The notes below the pieces were generated by a model that was not told the DNA's origin, made no database searches, and worked only from the letters and a program-made list of their open reading frames with translations. From an uncultured Synergistales bacterium (GTDB lineage: Bacteria; Synergistota; Synergistia; Synergistales; Aminobacteriaceae), in contig CAJOGG010000047.1 of the NCBI GenBank assembly GCA_905234205.1, forward strand, positions 1-12,893: 12,893 nucleotides of DNA, given 5' to 3'. Shown piece after piece: positions 1 to 6,172 of this stretch; within the stretch, counting starts at the first letter, position 1; each line of letters starts with the position of its first letter. The position numbers were made by a program, and so were the translations under genes.

Positions 1-238
1 AAAACGCCATCATTCCATGTTTCCCCTGCCAAAGGCATCTGCAAGTGCTTTGCCTGCGGCGAGGGCGGAAATGCCGTGCATTTCATCATGAAGATAGAAC
101 AGCTGTCCTACATCGAGGCCCTGAAATTCCTCGGAAAGAAATACGGCATTGAAGTAGAAGACAAGGAAATCACCCCCGAACAGCGGCAACAGCTGAACGA
201 GCGTGAGGCCATGTTCAACGTGAACGAATACAGCGATC
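1..238 (+). CDS. dnaG: DnaG primase fragment, probably foreign (chimeric contig end)
   Basis: DNA primase makes the RNA primers for replication; this is an internal slice of its N-terminal zinc-binding domain, open at the left edge. The frame starting at base 1 begins KTPSFHVSPAKG, followed by a KCFACG zinc-knuckle half (C16 and C19) and GNAVHFIM, the classic CHC2 pattern. It continues through EALKFLGKKYGIEV and a helical linker to about NVNEY. Homology then appears to end and the frame meets a stop at 259-261. The linker wording resembles Bacteroidota (Prevotella/Bacteroides-like) primases; that is recognition, not a search. Codon use (CTG, GGC, GCC) is richer in G+C than the rest of the window; I counted about 50% G+C over bases 1-240. 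The fragment lies antisense to the missing half of trkA, so it probably does not belong to this genome. Confidence 0.75.
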
Positions 239-777
239 AAATCCGGCCATTTAGCTCGTAAATCCTTCAATGCCATATTAACCAACGGGGATTCTTCGGA
301 AATTCTCAAGGTGTAAATCGCAGCTCTTCCATCGAGTAATTCTGCGGCGTGCATTGCTGAACTAACCTCAAGCAGGCTAATAATCTCGCGAGCTATCGAA
401 CGTTCAGGAGAGATCATTGCGTCAATTCCTAGTTTTTTCCCCCAGTCAGCACTGTCAGTGAACTCTAAATTTCTTGCGCGTGAAATTACGTTAGGGACAC
501 CAGCACTATGAGCTATCCAGCAAGATAGCATATTTACTTCGTCGCGATTTGTGCAAGCTATCAGAATATCAACGTCACCGCTTTGAGTAACTCCGGCTTG
601 TGCCAAAACTTGTGGGCGTGCTCCATTTCCTCGTATAACTTGTACGTCTAATTCTTCATCAATGCTTTTCGCTTGAGCTTCATCTTTCTCAACTAAGTAG
701 ATATTATGTCCCTCATCTGAAAGAGTTTTCGCTACACTGCGGCCAACTTCTCCTGCACCTACGATAACGATGTTCAT
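235..777 (-). CDS. trkA: TrkA-type potassium uptake regulator, N-terminal part only
   Basis: TrkA is the cytoplasmic, NAD-binding (RCK/KTN) subunit that gates Trk/Ktr potassium channels. The protein opens with a Rossmann fold: MNIVIVGAGEVG holds the GxGxxG loop (residues 7-12), E30 ends the second strand, and VIRGNGARPQVL and LIACTNRDEVNML are typical. SPERSIAREI (123-132) closes the first RCK_N domain, and a TrkA_C (RCK_C) domain starts near ALLDGRAAIYTLRI-like residues 145-160. Recognisable sequence stops near residue 181 (KDLRAKWPDLI), where a complete TrkA would continue to several hundred residues with a second RCK unit. The frame stays open to base 10 but only as the antisense of the DnaG fragment. 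Its ATG overlaps the thioesterase stop (ATGA), with GGAG upstream, so it is translationally coupled as the last gene of the his operon. Confidence 0.85.
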
Positions 778-1508
778 GAGTTAATCTCCTTCCATGAACA
801 CAAGAAATTCGCGCTAGGTTTGTTGACGTTTTCACGCAATATCTTGCAGGCAAAATTATTTTCATCTAGTTTTGAGAAATTCAACGTAACTTTTTCATCA
901 AGCTTAGCACCTGACCTGAATGAAGCATATACTGATTTCAGTTCATGTGCCATCAAGTCGATTGGCGTATGGTCATAAACCCAACCAAAATAGACAGCGT
1001 TATTAACGTGTGAATTGTAATCAAGATCATGAAATCGAACGAGAAATTCATTGCTGTAAATTATGTTTTCAACGTCTGGAATTTCATGAAAATCAGGGCT
1101 AATCTCTCCTGTATCGCGCGTAAGAACTTCAGGTATATGTGAAGCGGGTTTAACAGGTCTGCCGGCGGCTAAATCAAGCAGAAGCCATGAAGTCTTTGAC
1201 CAGATTGTGGGGTTAGAATTTTTGTCCCGGACATCGAACACTCTCAACATGTTATAGCCATGCGAAGGATCGTGAAAGGTGTTAATTGTAAATTTCTCGT
1301 CAATGGCTGGCAGTTTTCCAATGAACTCAATCTCATAACGCATCAATATCCAGGCATAACCCCTCGAAACAAATTCTGAAGTATTACCCTCAAGATCTTC
1401 AACAGCAAGCCCCGCAGCATTCTGGAAATAGTCCAGCAGATTTTTAAGTTTTATAGTTCCATTACATGAGGCGTCAGAAGGTTGCACAATAAAATCATGA
1501 CTGTACAT
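774..1508 (-). CDS. acyl-ACP thioesterase (FatA/FatB-like, double hotdog)
   Basis: This 244-residue cytoplasmic enzyme most likely hydrolyses acyl-ACP to free fatty acid and ACP, as in the PF01643 family. Two hotdog halves are visible: residues 1-130, with the long-helix segment LLDYFQNAAGLAVEDL and GYAWILMRYEI, and residues 150-244. The second half carries the family signature FHDLDYNSHVNNAVYFGW, where D163, N165 and H167 occupy the positions assigned to catalysis in plant FatB-type enzymes. Length matches bacterial members, which lack a transit peptide. It starts 6 bases after hisD and overlaps trkA by 4 bases, so it is in the same transcript. The chain-length preference cannot be read from the sequence. 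A link with the lipid A genes across the divergent promoter is possible but speculative. Confidence 0.85.
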   Translation of the reverse strand: MYSHDFIVQPSDASCNGTIKLKNLLDYFQNAAGLAVEDLEGNTSEFVSRGYAWILMRYEIEFIGKLPAIDEKFTINTFHDPSHGYNMLRVFDVRDKNSNPTIWSKTSWLLLDLAAGRPVKPASHIPEVLTRDTGEISPDFHEIPDVENIIYSNEFLVRFHDLDYNSHVNNAVYFGWVYDHTPIDLMAHELKSVYASFRSGAKLDEKVTLNFSKLDENNFACKILRENVNKPSANFLCSWKEINS

Positions 1509-1514
1509 AATTGA

Positions 1515-2780
1515 TCACCATTCCTTACGAATCGCTATGCTATTCGCGTGGCCCGTAAGCCCTTCAGAATTAGCAAACTTTTCAATGTCATCAGCGACTT
1601 CTGACAAAGCCTTGGAACTGTAGTAGATATACTGAGACTTCTTAACAAAATCATCAACTGAAAGCGGACTTGAGAATCTGGCTGTACCCATTGTAGGCAA
1701 AGTATGATTTGGTCCGGCGTAGTAATCTCCTAATGCTTCCGGTGAATAACGCCCAATAAAAATTGAACCAGCATTTCTAATCCTTCCTTCAGCTAGCCAT
1801 TCAAACGCATCATCTACACAAATTTCCAAGTGTTCGGGGGCTATCTCGTTAGCAAGTTCACAGGCTTGATCCCAATTTTTCACGATAATTATTCTTCCGT
1901 TATTGTCAATTGATTCACGAGCTATTCCATGACGTTCTAATTTCATTAATTGCGATTCAATCTCCGCACTAACATTTTTGGCTATCCTCATTGAATTTGT
2001 GATTAATATTGCCCGAGCCAGTTTATCATGTTCAGCTTGTGCAAGCATATCTGCTGCTAAATGTGAGGGATAATTATTCTTGTCGGCGATTATAAGAATT
2101 TCGCTTGGTCCTGCTATCATATCTATAGAGACTCTCCCAAATACCTGACGTTTTGCTTCAGCCACGTAAATATTTCCAGGTCCGACGATCTTGTCAACTT
2201 TCTTAACGCTTTCAGTACCGTAAGCAAATGCTCCGATTGCTTGAGCGCCGCCCATCTTGAAAATCTTATCAATTCCGGCAATTTCTGCAGCCGCTATAAT
2301 TTCGGGTTTGATTTTTGGAGGTGTGGCCATATAAATTTCCTCACAGCCAGCTATACGAGCGGGAATTGCATTCATCAAGACGCTTGACGGATAAGACGCT
2401 GTGCCGCCTGGAATATATAAACCAACTCTTTCAAGCGATATAATTCGTTGTCCTAAGATAACGCCCTCTTTATTCGAAAACATAAAACCGTTACGTACTT
2501 GCCTTGAGTGAAATTCACGAATATTGTTTGCTGCTCTCGTCAAAATCTGTAAATAGTCATCGCTAATTGAGCCCAGAGCCTCTTCTTTCTCTTCAGGGCA
2601 TACTTCCAAGTCTGTGAGCATAACACGATCAAATTTCTGTTCGTACTCAATGACAGCTTTATCGCCTCGAGCCTTCACGTTTTCAAGAATCTCTTTAACT
2701 TTTTCACTTACATCTGGTAGCTTATTCTCTTTTCTTGATTCTGACTGCAAATATTCGTCTAAACCGACTATTTTAATCAC
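1515..2780 (-). CDS. hisD: histidinol dehydrogenase
   Basis: HisD catalyses the last two steps of histidine synthesis, oxidising L-histidinol to L-histidine with two NAD+ and a zinc ion. The 421-residue length is normal. Family blocks appear in order: YIPGGTASYPSSVLMNAIPA (123-141), GGAQAIGAFAYGT (177-189), VGPGNIYVAEAKR (199-211), IAGPSEILI (222-230). By comparison with the E. coli enzyme the zinc ligands are Q248 and H251 (AQAEHD), D352 (GDYYAGPNH) and H411 (GHANSIAIR), and the catalytic pair is E316-H317 (APEHLEI). All are present, so the enzyme should be active. The start is GTG at 2778-2780, with a strong AGGAGG seven bases upstream, and it overlaps hisG by 8 bases. No frameshift is seen. 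Confidence 0.97.
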   Translation of the reverse strand: MIKIVGLDEYLQSESRKENKLPDVSEKVKEILENVKARGDKAVIEYEQKFDRVMLTDLEVCPEEKEEALGSISDDYLQILTRAANNIREFHSRQVRNGFMFSNKEGVILGQRIISLERVGLYIPGGTASYPSSVLMNAIPARIAGCEEIYMATPPKIKPEIIAAAEIAGIDKIFKMGGAQAIGAFAYGTESVKKVDKIVGPGNIYVAEAKRQVFGRVSIDMIAGPSEILIIADKNNYPSHLAADMLAQAEHDKLARAILITNSMRIAKNVSAEIESQLMKLERHGIARESIDNNGRIIIVKNWDQACELANEIAPEHLEICVDDAFEWLAEGRIRNAGSIFIGRYSPEALGDYYAGPNHTLPTMGTARFSSPLSVDDFVKKSQYIYYSSKALSEVADDIEKFANSEGLTGHANSIAIRKEW

Positions 2781-3387
2781 AATTTATCCTCCTCATAATT
2801 TCGTCAATAGCTTCAGTCTTAAATTTATACGCTGACTTATTAGCTATAAGTCTCGCACTCAAATCAGCAATGAAACGTATAACGCTCAAATTATTTTCTC
2901 GCAATGTCGTTCCAGTCTCAACAATGTCAACGATAACGTCTGATAATCCCAAAACTGGAGCAAGTTCTAGAGAGCCTCGTAAAGCTATAATGTCAATTTC
3001 ACGGCCAAGTCTGGCATAATAATTCTGTGCAATGTTAGGAAATTCTGTAGCAACTCGCAAAATTTTTTGTGGGTTATCATGAAAATCATTCTTCGCAGCT
3101 ATAGCCATTTTGCACTTTCCGGCCTGAATATCCAAAAGTTCATAAACGTCCGGAGCACGTTCAAGCAAAATATCTTTTCCAGCTACTCCAATATCAGCAG
3201 TACCTCGTTCAACGTATACAGGAACATCAAAAGGTTTTACCCAGAACATTCGCATATTCAAAGCTTCGTTTTCAAACACCAACTTACGATTGTTATCTAG
3301 CATGCCTGGAAATTCATAACCAGCTTTAACAAACAAGCCGTAAACTTTTTCGCCAAGCCTCCCTTTCGGCAACGCTATATTAATCAT
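2773..3387 (-). CDS. hisG: ATP phosphoribosyltransferase, short form
   Basis: HisG condenses ATP with PRPP in the first committed step of histidine synthesis. The 204-residue protein starts INIALPKGRLGE and contains GTADIGVAGKDIL (62-74) and the PRPP-binding loop VDIVETGTTLREN (153-165). It ends soon after the catalytic core and lacks the C-terminal ACT-like regulatory domain of the roughly 300-residue long form. Short HisG needs HisZ for full activity and for histidine inhibition, and hisZ lies immediately upstream, overlapping by 8 bases. The ATG at 3385-3387 follows a purine-rich GAGGGGA. Downstream it overlaps hisD by 8 bases, so the three his genes are probably translationally coupled. 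Confidence 0.97.
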   Translation of the reverse strand: MINIALPKGRLGEKVYGLFVKAGYEFPGMLDNNRKLVFENEALNMRMFWVKPFDVPVYVERGTADIGVAGKDILLERAPDVYELLDIQAGKCKMAIAAKNDFHDNPQKILRVATEFPNIAQNYYARLGREIDIIALRGSLELAPVLGLSDVIVDIVETGTTLRENNLSVIRFIADLSARLIANKSAYKFKTEAIDEIMRRINCD

Positions 3388-4216
3388 GAGAAAATCCCCT
3401 CTCCACTAAATCAAGATACACAGCAAAACCAATAGCCTTACAATTTTTATGACCCATTAAGCCCATCAAATTATCGTATTGTCCGCCTGATAAAATGCTC
3501 TCCGGTATTCCCTCGATGAAGCCTCGAAATACTATACCATTGTAGTAATTGAGATTATTCAATACGGAAAAATCTATGCGAATATGTTCGTGATACTCGT
3601 TCAGTGAATCAATTATCGAAATTGTATTTGCGTCAAGTTTAGGTGACGTCATGAGAGCAACTAATTTTTCGTCAGCGTTTAATTGTTTTAACTCATGAAT
3701 ATTCTTCTCTGCTATACATTTCAGAATCTCATTACGACTTTGTGTTTCAGGTACAAGTTCAGCTATCATAGCGGCATTTGCTACATCAAGAATAAATTTT
3801 CGTCCGCTTGCTATGGTCTTAAGGCTTAATAATGCTAACTCTAAAACTTCACGTAAATCTCGAGTGTTAAGGTTTCCTGCACATTCAATTCCTGCTTGTG
3901 AAATTTCGCGAAAGGTGTTTGCATTTTTGGGCACTCGATAAACTTTCTCGTCATAATAAAATTTTTGGGGAACGTCATCAATAAATTTCATATGCTTAAT
4001 TATTGAGAGTGTAACATCAGGACGTAAAGCCATTAATTTGCCGTTAATGTCTGTGAAGGTTAATATATTGCTTGAAGTCAAAAAATCTTTCTTGCCGGCG
4101 TAAAAGTCGTATTCCTCAAATCTGCTCATTCTGTAGAAAGAGTAGCCGTGAGCGTCGTATAATGCTCTTAGATTCAAAGCTGCTTCTTCCTCAGGTCTAA
4201 GTCTTACATTCAACAT
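3380..4216 (-). CDS. hisZ: ATP phosphoribosyltransferase regulatory subunit HisZ
   Basis: HisZ is a catalytically inactive relative of histidyl-tRNA synthetase that forms a hetero-octamer with short HisG and carries its histidine feedback site. Class II synthetase landmarks remain: MALRPDVTLSI (62-72), a motif-2-like FYYDEKVYRV to FREISQAGIE (86-111), YYNGIVFRGF (224-233) and the motif-3-like ending GGQYDNL and AIGFAVYLD (244-269). At 278 residues it is at the short end for HisZ; the middle region is compact, while both ends are intact and there is no anticodon-binding domain. That and the hisG neighbour exclude a true HisRS. The ATG at 4214-4216 is the first possible start, because an in-frame TAA lies just upstream; GGAG sits about 12 bases before it. 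It heads the minus-strand operon. Confidence 0.92.
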   Translation of the reverse strand: MLNVRLRPEEEAALNLRALYDAHGYSFYRMSRFEEYDFYAGKKDFLTSSNILTFTDINGKLMALRPDVTLSIIKHMKFIDDVPQKFYYDEKVYRVPKNANTFREISQAGIECAGNLNTRDLREVLELALLSLKTIASGRKFILDVANAAMIAELVPETQSRNEILKCIAEKNIHELKQLNADEKLVALMTSPKLDANTISIIDSLNEYHEHIRIDFSVLNNLNYYNGIVFRGFIEGIPESILSGGQYDNLMGLMGHKNCKAIGFAVYLDLVERGFSHD

Positions 4217-4245
4217 AATAAATTCATGCTCCGTTTTTTATGGCA

Positions 4246-4254
4246 ATAATACCA
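4246..4254 (-). promoter_or_regulatory. extended -10 promoter of the hisZGD operon
   Basis: Read on the minus strand this is TGGTATTAT, an extended -10 element (TGn followed by TATTAT, one mismatch from consensus). The sequence around 17 bases upstream (TTTTGC) is a poor -35. Transcription would start near 4239, giving a leader of about 23 bases before the hisZ ATG. No attenuator or histidine leader peptide fits in so short a leader. The same TGTGGTATNAT string occurs in the promoter at 12860-12870. Confidence 0.6.
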
Positions 4255-4256
4255 CA

Positions 4257-4265
4257 TGCTATAAT
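4257..4265 (+). promoter_or_regulatory. extended -10 promoter of the envelope operon
   Basis: TGCTATAAT is a perfect extended -10 (TGn plus TATAAT). No good -35 is found 16-18 bases upstream; the region is TTTTTTATGG, which fits an extended -10 promoter that does not depend on one. Transcription would start near 4272, about 50 bases before the TTG start at 4321. The element lies two bases from the opposing hisZ -10, so the two promoters almost certainly compete for polymerase. Confidence 0.6.
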
Positions 4266-4320
4266 TACGCAAAAATTAATCAATGAAATTAACAAGCAGG
4301 TAAAAGGAGGCACAAACATT

Positions 4321-4980
4321 TTGGCAGATAACAATGAGCCTCGACGAGTTATATTAGCAAGGCACGGACAAACAGAATGGAACAAAACATATCGCTTTCA
4401 GGGAAAAACTAACGTGCAACTCACCGAAGAAGGCAAGTTACAAGCAAAAGCTTTAGCTAAGAGATTATTATCATGGCCACCGGAAGTCATATATACAAGT
4501 CCATTAGATCGTGCGCTATACACTGCACAAGCTATAGCCGAACAAGTTAATCTCAAGCCAATAATTTTACCTGAACTTCAAGAAATAGATTTTGCTAGTT
4601 GGGAAGGTCAATCAATCACCGGTGAAGAAAGTCAACCTGAAATTTTCAAACGTTGGCGAAATGATCCATTCTTTAATCCTCCTGAAGGTGCAGAATCTTG
4701 GGAGGAATTAAGCGCAAGACTTTCAAGGGCATGTGAGAAATTTTTGTCGGGAAATTATCAGCGTATAGTCGTAATATCTCATGGGGGAATTATGCGGGCA
4801 CTTTACGCAGTATTACTTGGTCTCAACCCTCATAAGACTTGGAACATGGACGTATCAAACTGTGCTATGTCAGGAATAGAAATTAGGAATGGTCATACTT
4901 GTTTAGCCTTCGCGAATGATAATATGCACGTGAGAGCCGGAGAATATGGACAGACATTGCCGGTGTGGGGGAAATTATGA
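4321..4980 (+). CDS. histidine phosphatase family protein (phosphoglycerate mutase-like)
   Basis: This is a 219-residue cytoplasmic member of the branch-1 histidine phosphatase superfamily (PF00300). All core residues are visible: R14-H15-G16 in LARHGQTEWN (phospho-accepting His15), R25 in RFQG, R64 in SPLDRALYTA, the acid E88 in LQEIDFASWEG, and H154 in ISHGG. The arrangement resembles CobC-type alpha-ribazole phosphatases and broad-specificity phosphatases more than glycolytic mutase, but the substrate cannot be assigned. I chose TTG at 4321, with AGGAGG ending ten bases before it. The ATG at 4240 in the same frame would add 27 unconserved residues and lies inside the promoter region. It is first gene of the envelope operon, and its stop overlaps the sigma factor start (ATGA). 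Confidence 0.88.
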   Translation: MADNNEPRRVILARHGQTEWNKTYRFQGKTNVQLTEEGKLQAKALAKRLLSWPPEVIYTSPLDRALYTAQAIAEQVNLKPIILPELQEIDFASWEGQSITGEESQPEIFKRWRNDPFFNPPEGAESWEELSARLSRACEKFLSGNYQRIVVISHGGIMRALYAVLLGLNPHKTWNMDVSNCAMSGIEIRNGHTCLAFANDNMHVRAGEYGQTLPVWGKL

Positions 4981-5540
4981 GCATGGATTCTGAACGAGAA
5001 AAAATTTTATGGCAGCTTTGTTCGCAGGGAGATATTGACGCTCGTGAAGAGCTTATAGTCTCGTATAGGCCGCTTGTATTCTGGATAGCCGGAAAGATTC
5101 ACGTGAATGATACAGAACTGAAACAAGATATAATTCAAGAGGGTATGCTGGCACTGATTAACGCTGTGGATAAATTTGAACCTGATCGTGAATTTAAGTT
5201 TTCTACGTATGCTTATCACAAAATTCATGGACAGATTATCAACATGCTTGAACGTTCAGAGAAGAAAGCCCCGTTGCCTATGCCTGATGAATGGTTGCAG
5301 GTTGTTGATGACAGTGAAGAATTAGAACGCAGCGATAATGACTGGCTTGACGCAGCAGAAGCAATTTCCAAACTTGAAGGCAAAGAAGCTGAAATAGTGT
5401 CGGCGTTGTTCTTTGAGGGGAAGAAGCCCAAGGACGTTGCTAGGGAGAAAAAACTCGATGTCAGTCATGTGTATAGATTGCGTCGGACGGCTATAGCCAA
5501 GATTCGTATGTGGCTTGGCCTCGAAGGTGCTTTAAGTTAA
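4977..5540 (+). CDS. sigma-70 family RNA polymerase sigma factor (domains 2 and 4 only)
   Basis: A 187-residue alternative sigma factor that would direct RNA polymerase to a particular promoter set. Region 2 covers about residues 22-95: REELIVSYRPLVFWIA, then DIIQEGMLALINAVDKFEP and FKFSTYAYHKIHGQI, which are regions 2.1 to 2.4 and closer to group 1-3 sigma factors than to typical ECF factors. A 30-residue acidic linker replaces region 3. Region 4 (about 126-183) has the helix-turn-helix PKDVAREKKLDVSHVYRLRR. The ATG at 4977 overlaps the phosphatase stop and is preceded by GGGGG, which favours it over GTG at 4965. No anti-sigma gene is obvious beside it; the next gene product has one membrane helix and could be tested for that role. 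Its regulon is unknown. Confidence 0.85.
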   Translation: MSMDSEREKILWQLCSQGDIDAREELIVSYRPLVFWIAGKIHVNDTELKQDIIQEGMLALINAVDKFEPDREFKFSTYAYHKIHGQIINMLERSEKKAPLPMPDEWLQVVDDSEELERSDNDWLDAAEAISKLEGKEAEIVSALFFEGKKPKDVAREKKLDVSHVYRLRRTAIAKIRMWLGLEGALS

Positions 5541-5554
5541 GGGAGTGTTAATCA

Positions 5555-6148
5555 TTGAAACATGCTGCATTGATAGATAAACGAGTCGCCGGGATAATTC
5601 ATTGGCTTGAGAGATTGAAACAGTCCTATAGCTCTGGAGCTTTAGAGAGTGCCTTAATGGACGCCGAGTGTGCGAAAGCTGACCTTGAGAATTTAAGGCA
5701 AGACGTTTGGGCAAAAGTCAACCCCGAAGAAATTCATGGGGCCAAAACTTTTTCGTGGCTTATGTATTTCTCTAAGATAGCATTCTTAGCAATGTTGGTG
5801 GTCTTACTTGCGGTTTTTCCAATCGCCAAAGATATTCATCAAATTCCAGTTAGCATAGTTGAACGTGATGAAGCTGAAATCGTCCTTGCTGAGCCTATCT
5901 TAGTCATAAGCGAAAACACAGAGAAGGAAATATCGGCCAAGATAGATAACGTTAAATCACAAAAAACAGTAGCGAGTAAATCATCTGTTCAGAAAAAAAA
6001 TACTCCAGTCTCAAAGAAAGTTACAGCAAACGCAAAAACTGACAAGATTAAGCCAGAGAAGACGGTAGCTTATGATAAAGTTTTCTCACTTGTACAGACC
6101 GGACAGAGAGCTTTGAAAAATAATAGTTCAGTCATTGAGATTAAATAA
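5555..6148 (+). CDS. unknown single-pass membrane protein with Lys-rich tail
   Basis: I do not recognise this 197-residue protein. Residues 1-55 are polar and predicted helical (DKRVAGIIHWLERLKQ, then ALESALMDAECAKADLENL), possibly a short coiled coil. Residues 66-91 form one strong transmembrane helix (FSKIAFLAMLVVLLAVFPIA). The rest is low-complexity and rich in Lys, Ser, Thr and Val (KKNTPVSKKVTANAKTDKIK), ending VIEIK, like an extended envelope-spanning segment. There is no N-terminal signal peptide, so the N-terminus is probably cytoplasmic and the tail periplasmic. The start is TTG at 5555 with GGGAG nine bases upstream. It sits 14 bases after the sigma factor and 24 bases before bamA, so an envelope or sigma-control role is plausible but unproven. 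The TonB/TolA-like look of the tail may be only compositional. Confidence 0.8.
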   Translation: MKHAALIDKRVAGIIHWLERLKQSYSSGALESALMDAECAKADLENLRQDVWAKVNPEEIHGAKTFSWLMYFSKIAFLAMLVVLLAVFPIAKDIHQIPVSIVERDEAEIVLAEPILVISENTEKEISAKIDNVKSQKTVASKSSVQKKNTPVSKKVTANAKTDKIKPEKTVAYDKVFSLVQTGQRALKNNSSVIEIK

Positions 6149-6172
6149 ATCGTAAAGGGGAGAAATACAAAA

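Noticed and set aside
10..234. The minus-strand frame of trkA remains open to base 10, giving a 255-residue protein.
   Set aside because: Residues after about 181 are only the antisense of the DnaG zinc-domain coding sequence and do not look like TrkA.
4217..4245. A T-box or histidine attenuator ahead of hisZ.
   Set aside because: The leader is only about 23 bases, with no hairpin, no T-box core and no His-rich leader peptide.
4240..4320. ATG at 4240 as start of the phosphatase.
   Set aside because: It lies within the promoter region upstream of the likely transcription start, has no ribosome site, and adds unconserved residues, while TTG 4321 has AGGAGG at good spacing.
5007..5431. Antisense open frames under the sigma factor gene.
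   Set aside because: They are shadows of a conserved plus-strand gene, with no ribosome sites and no recognisable domains.
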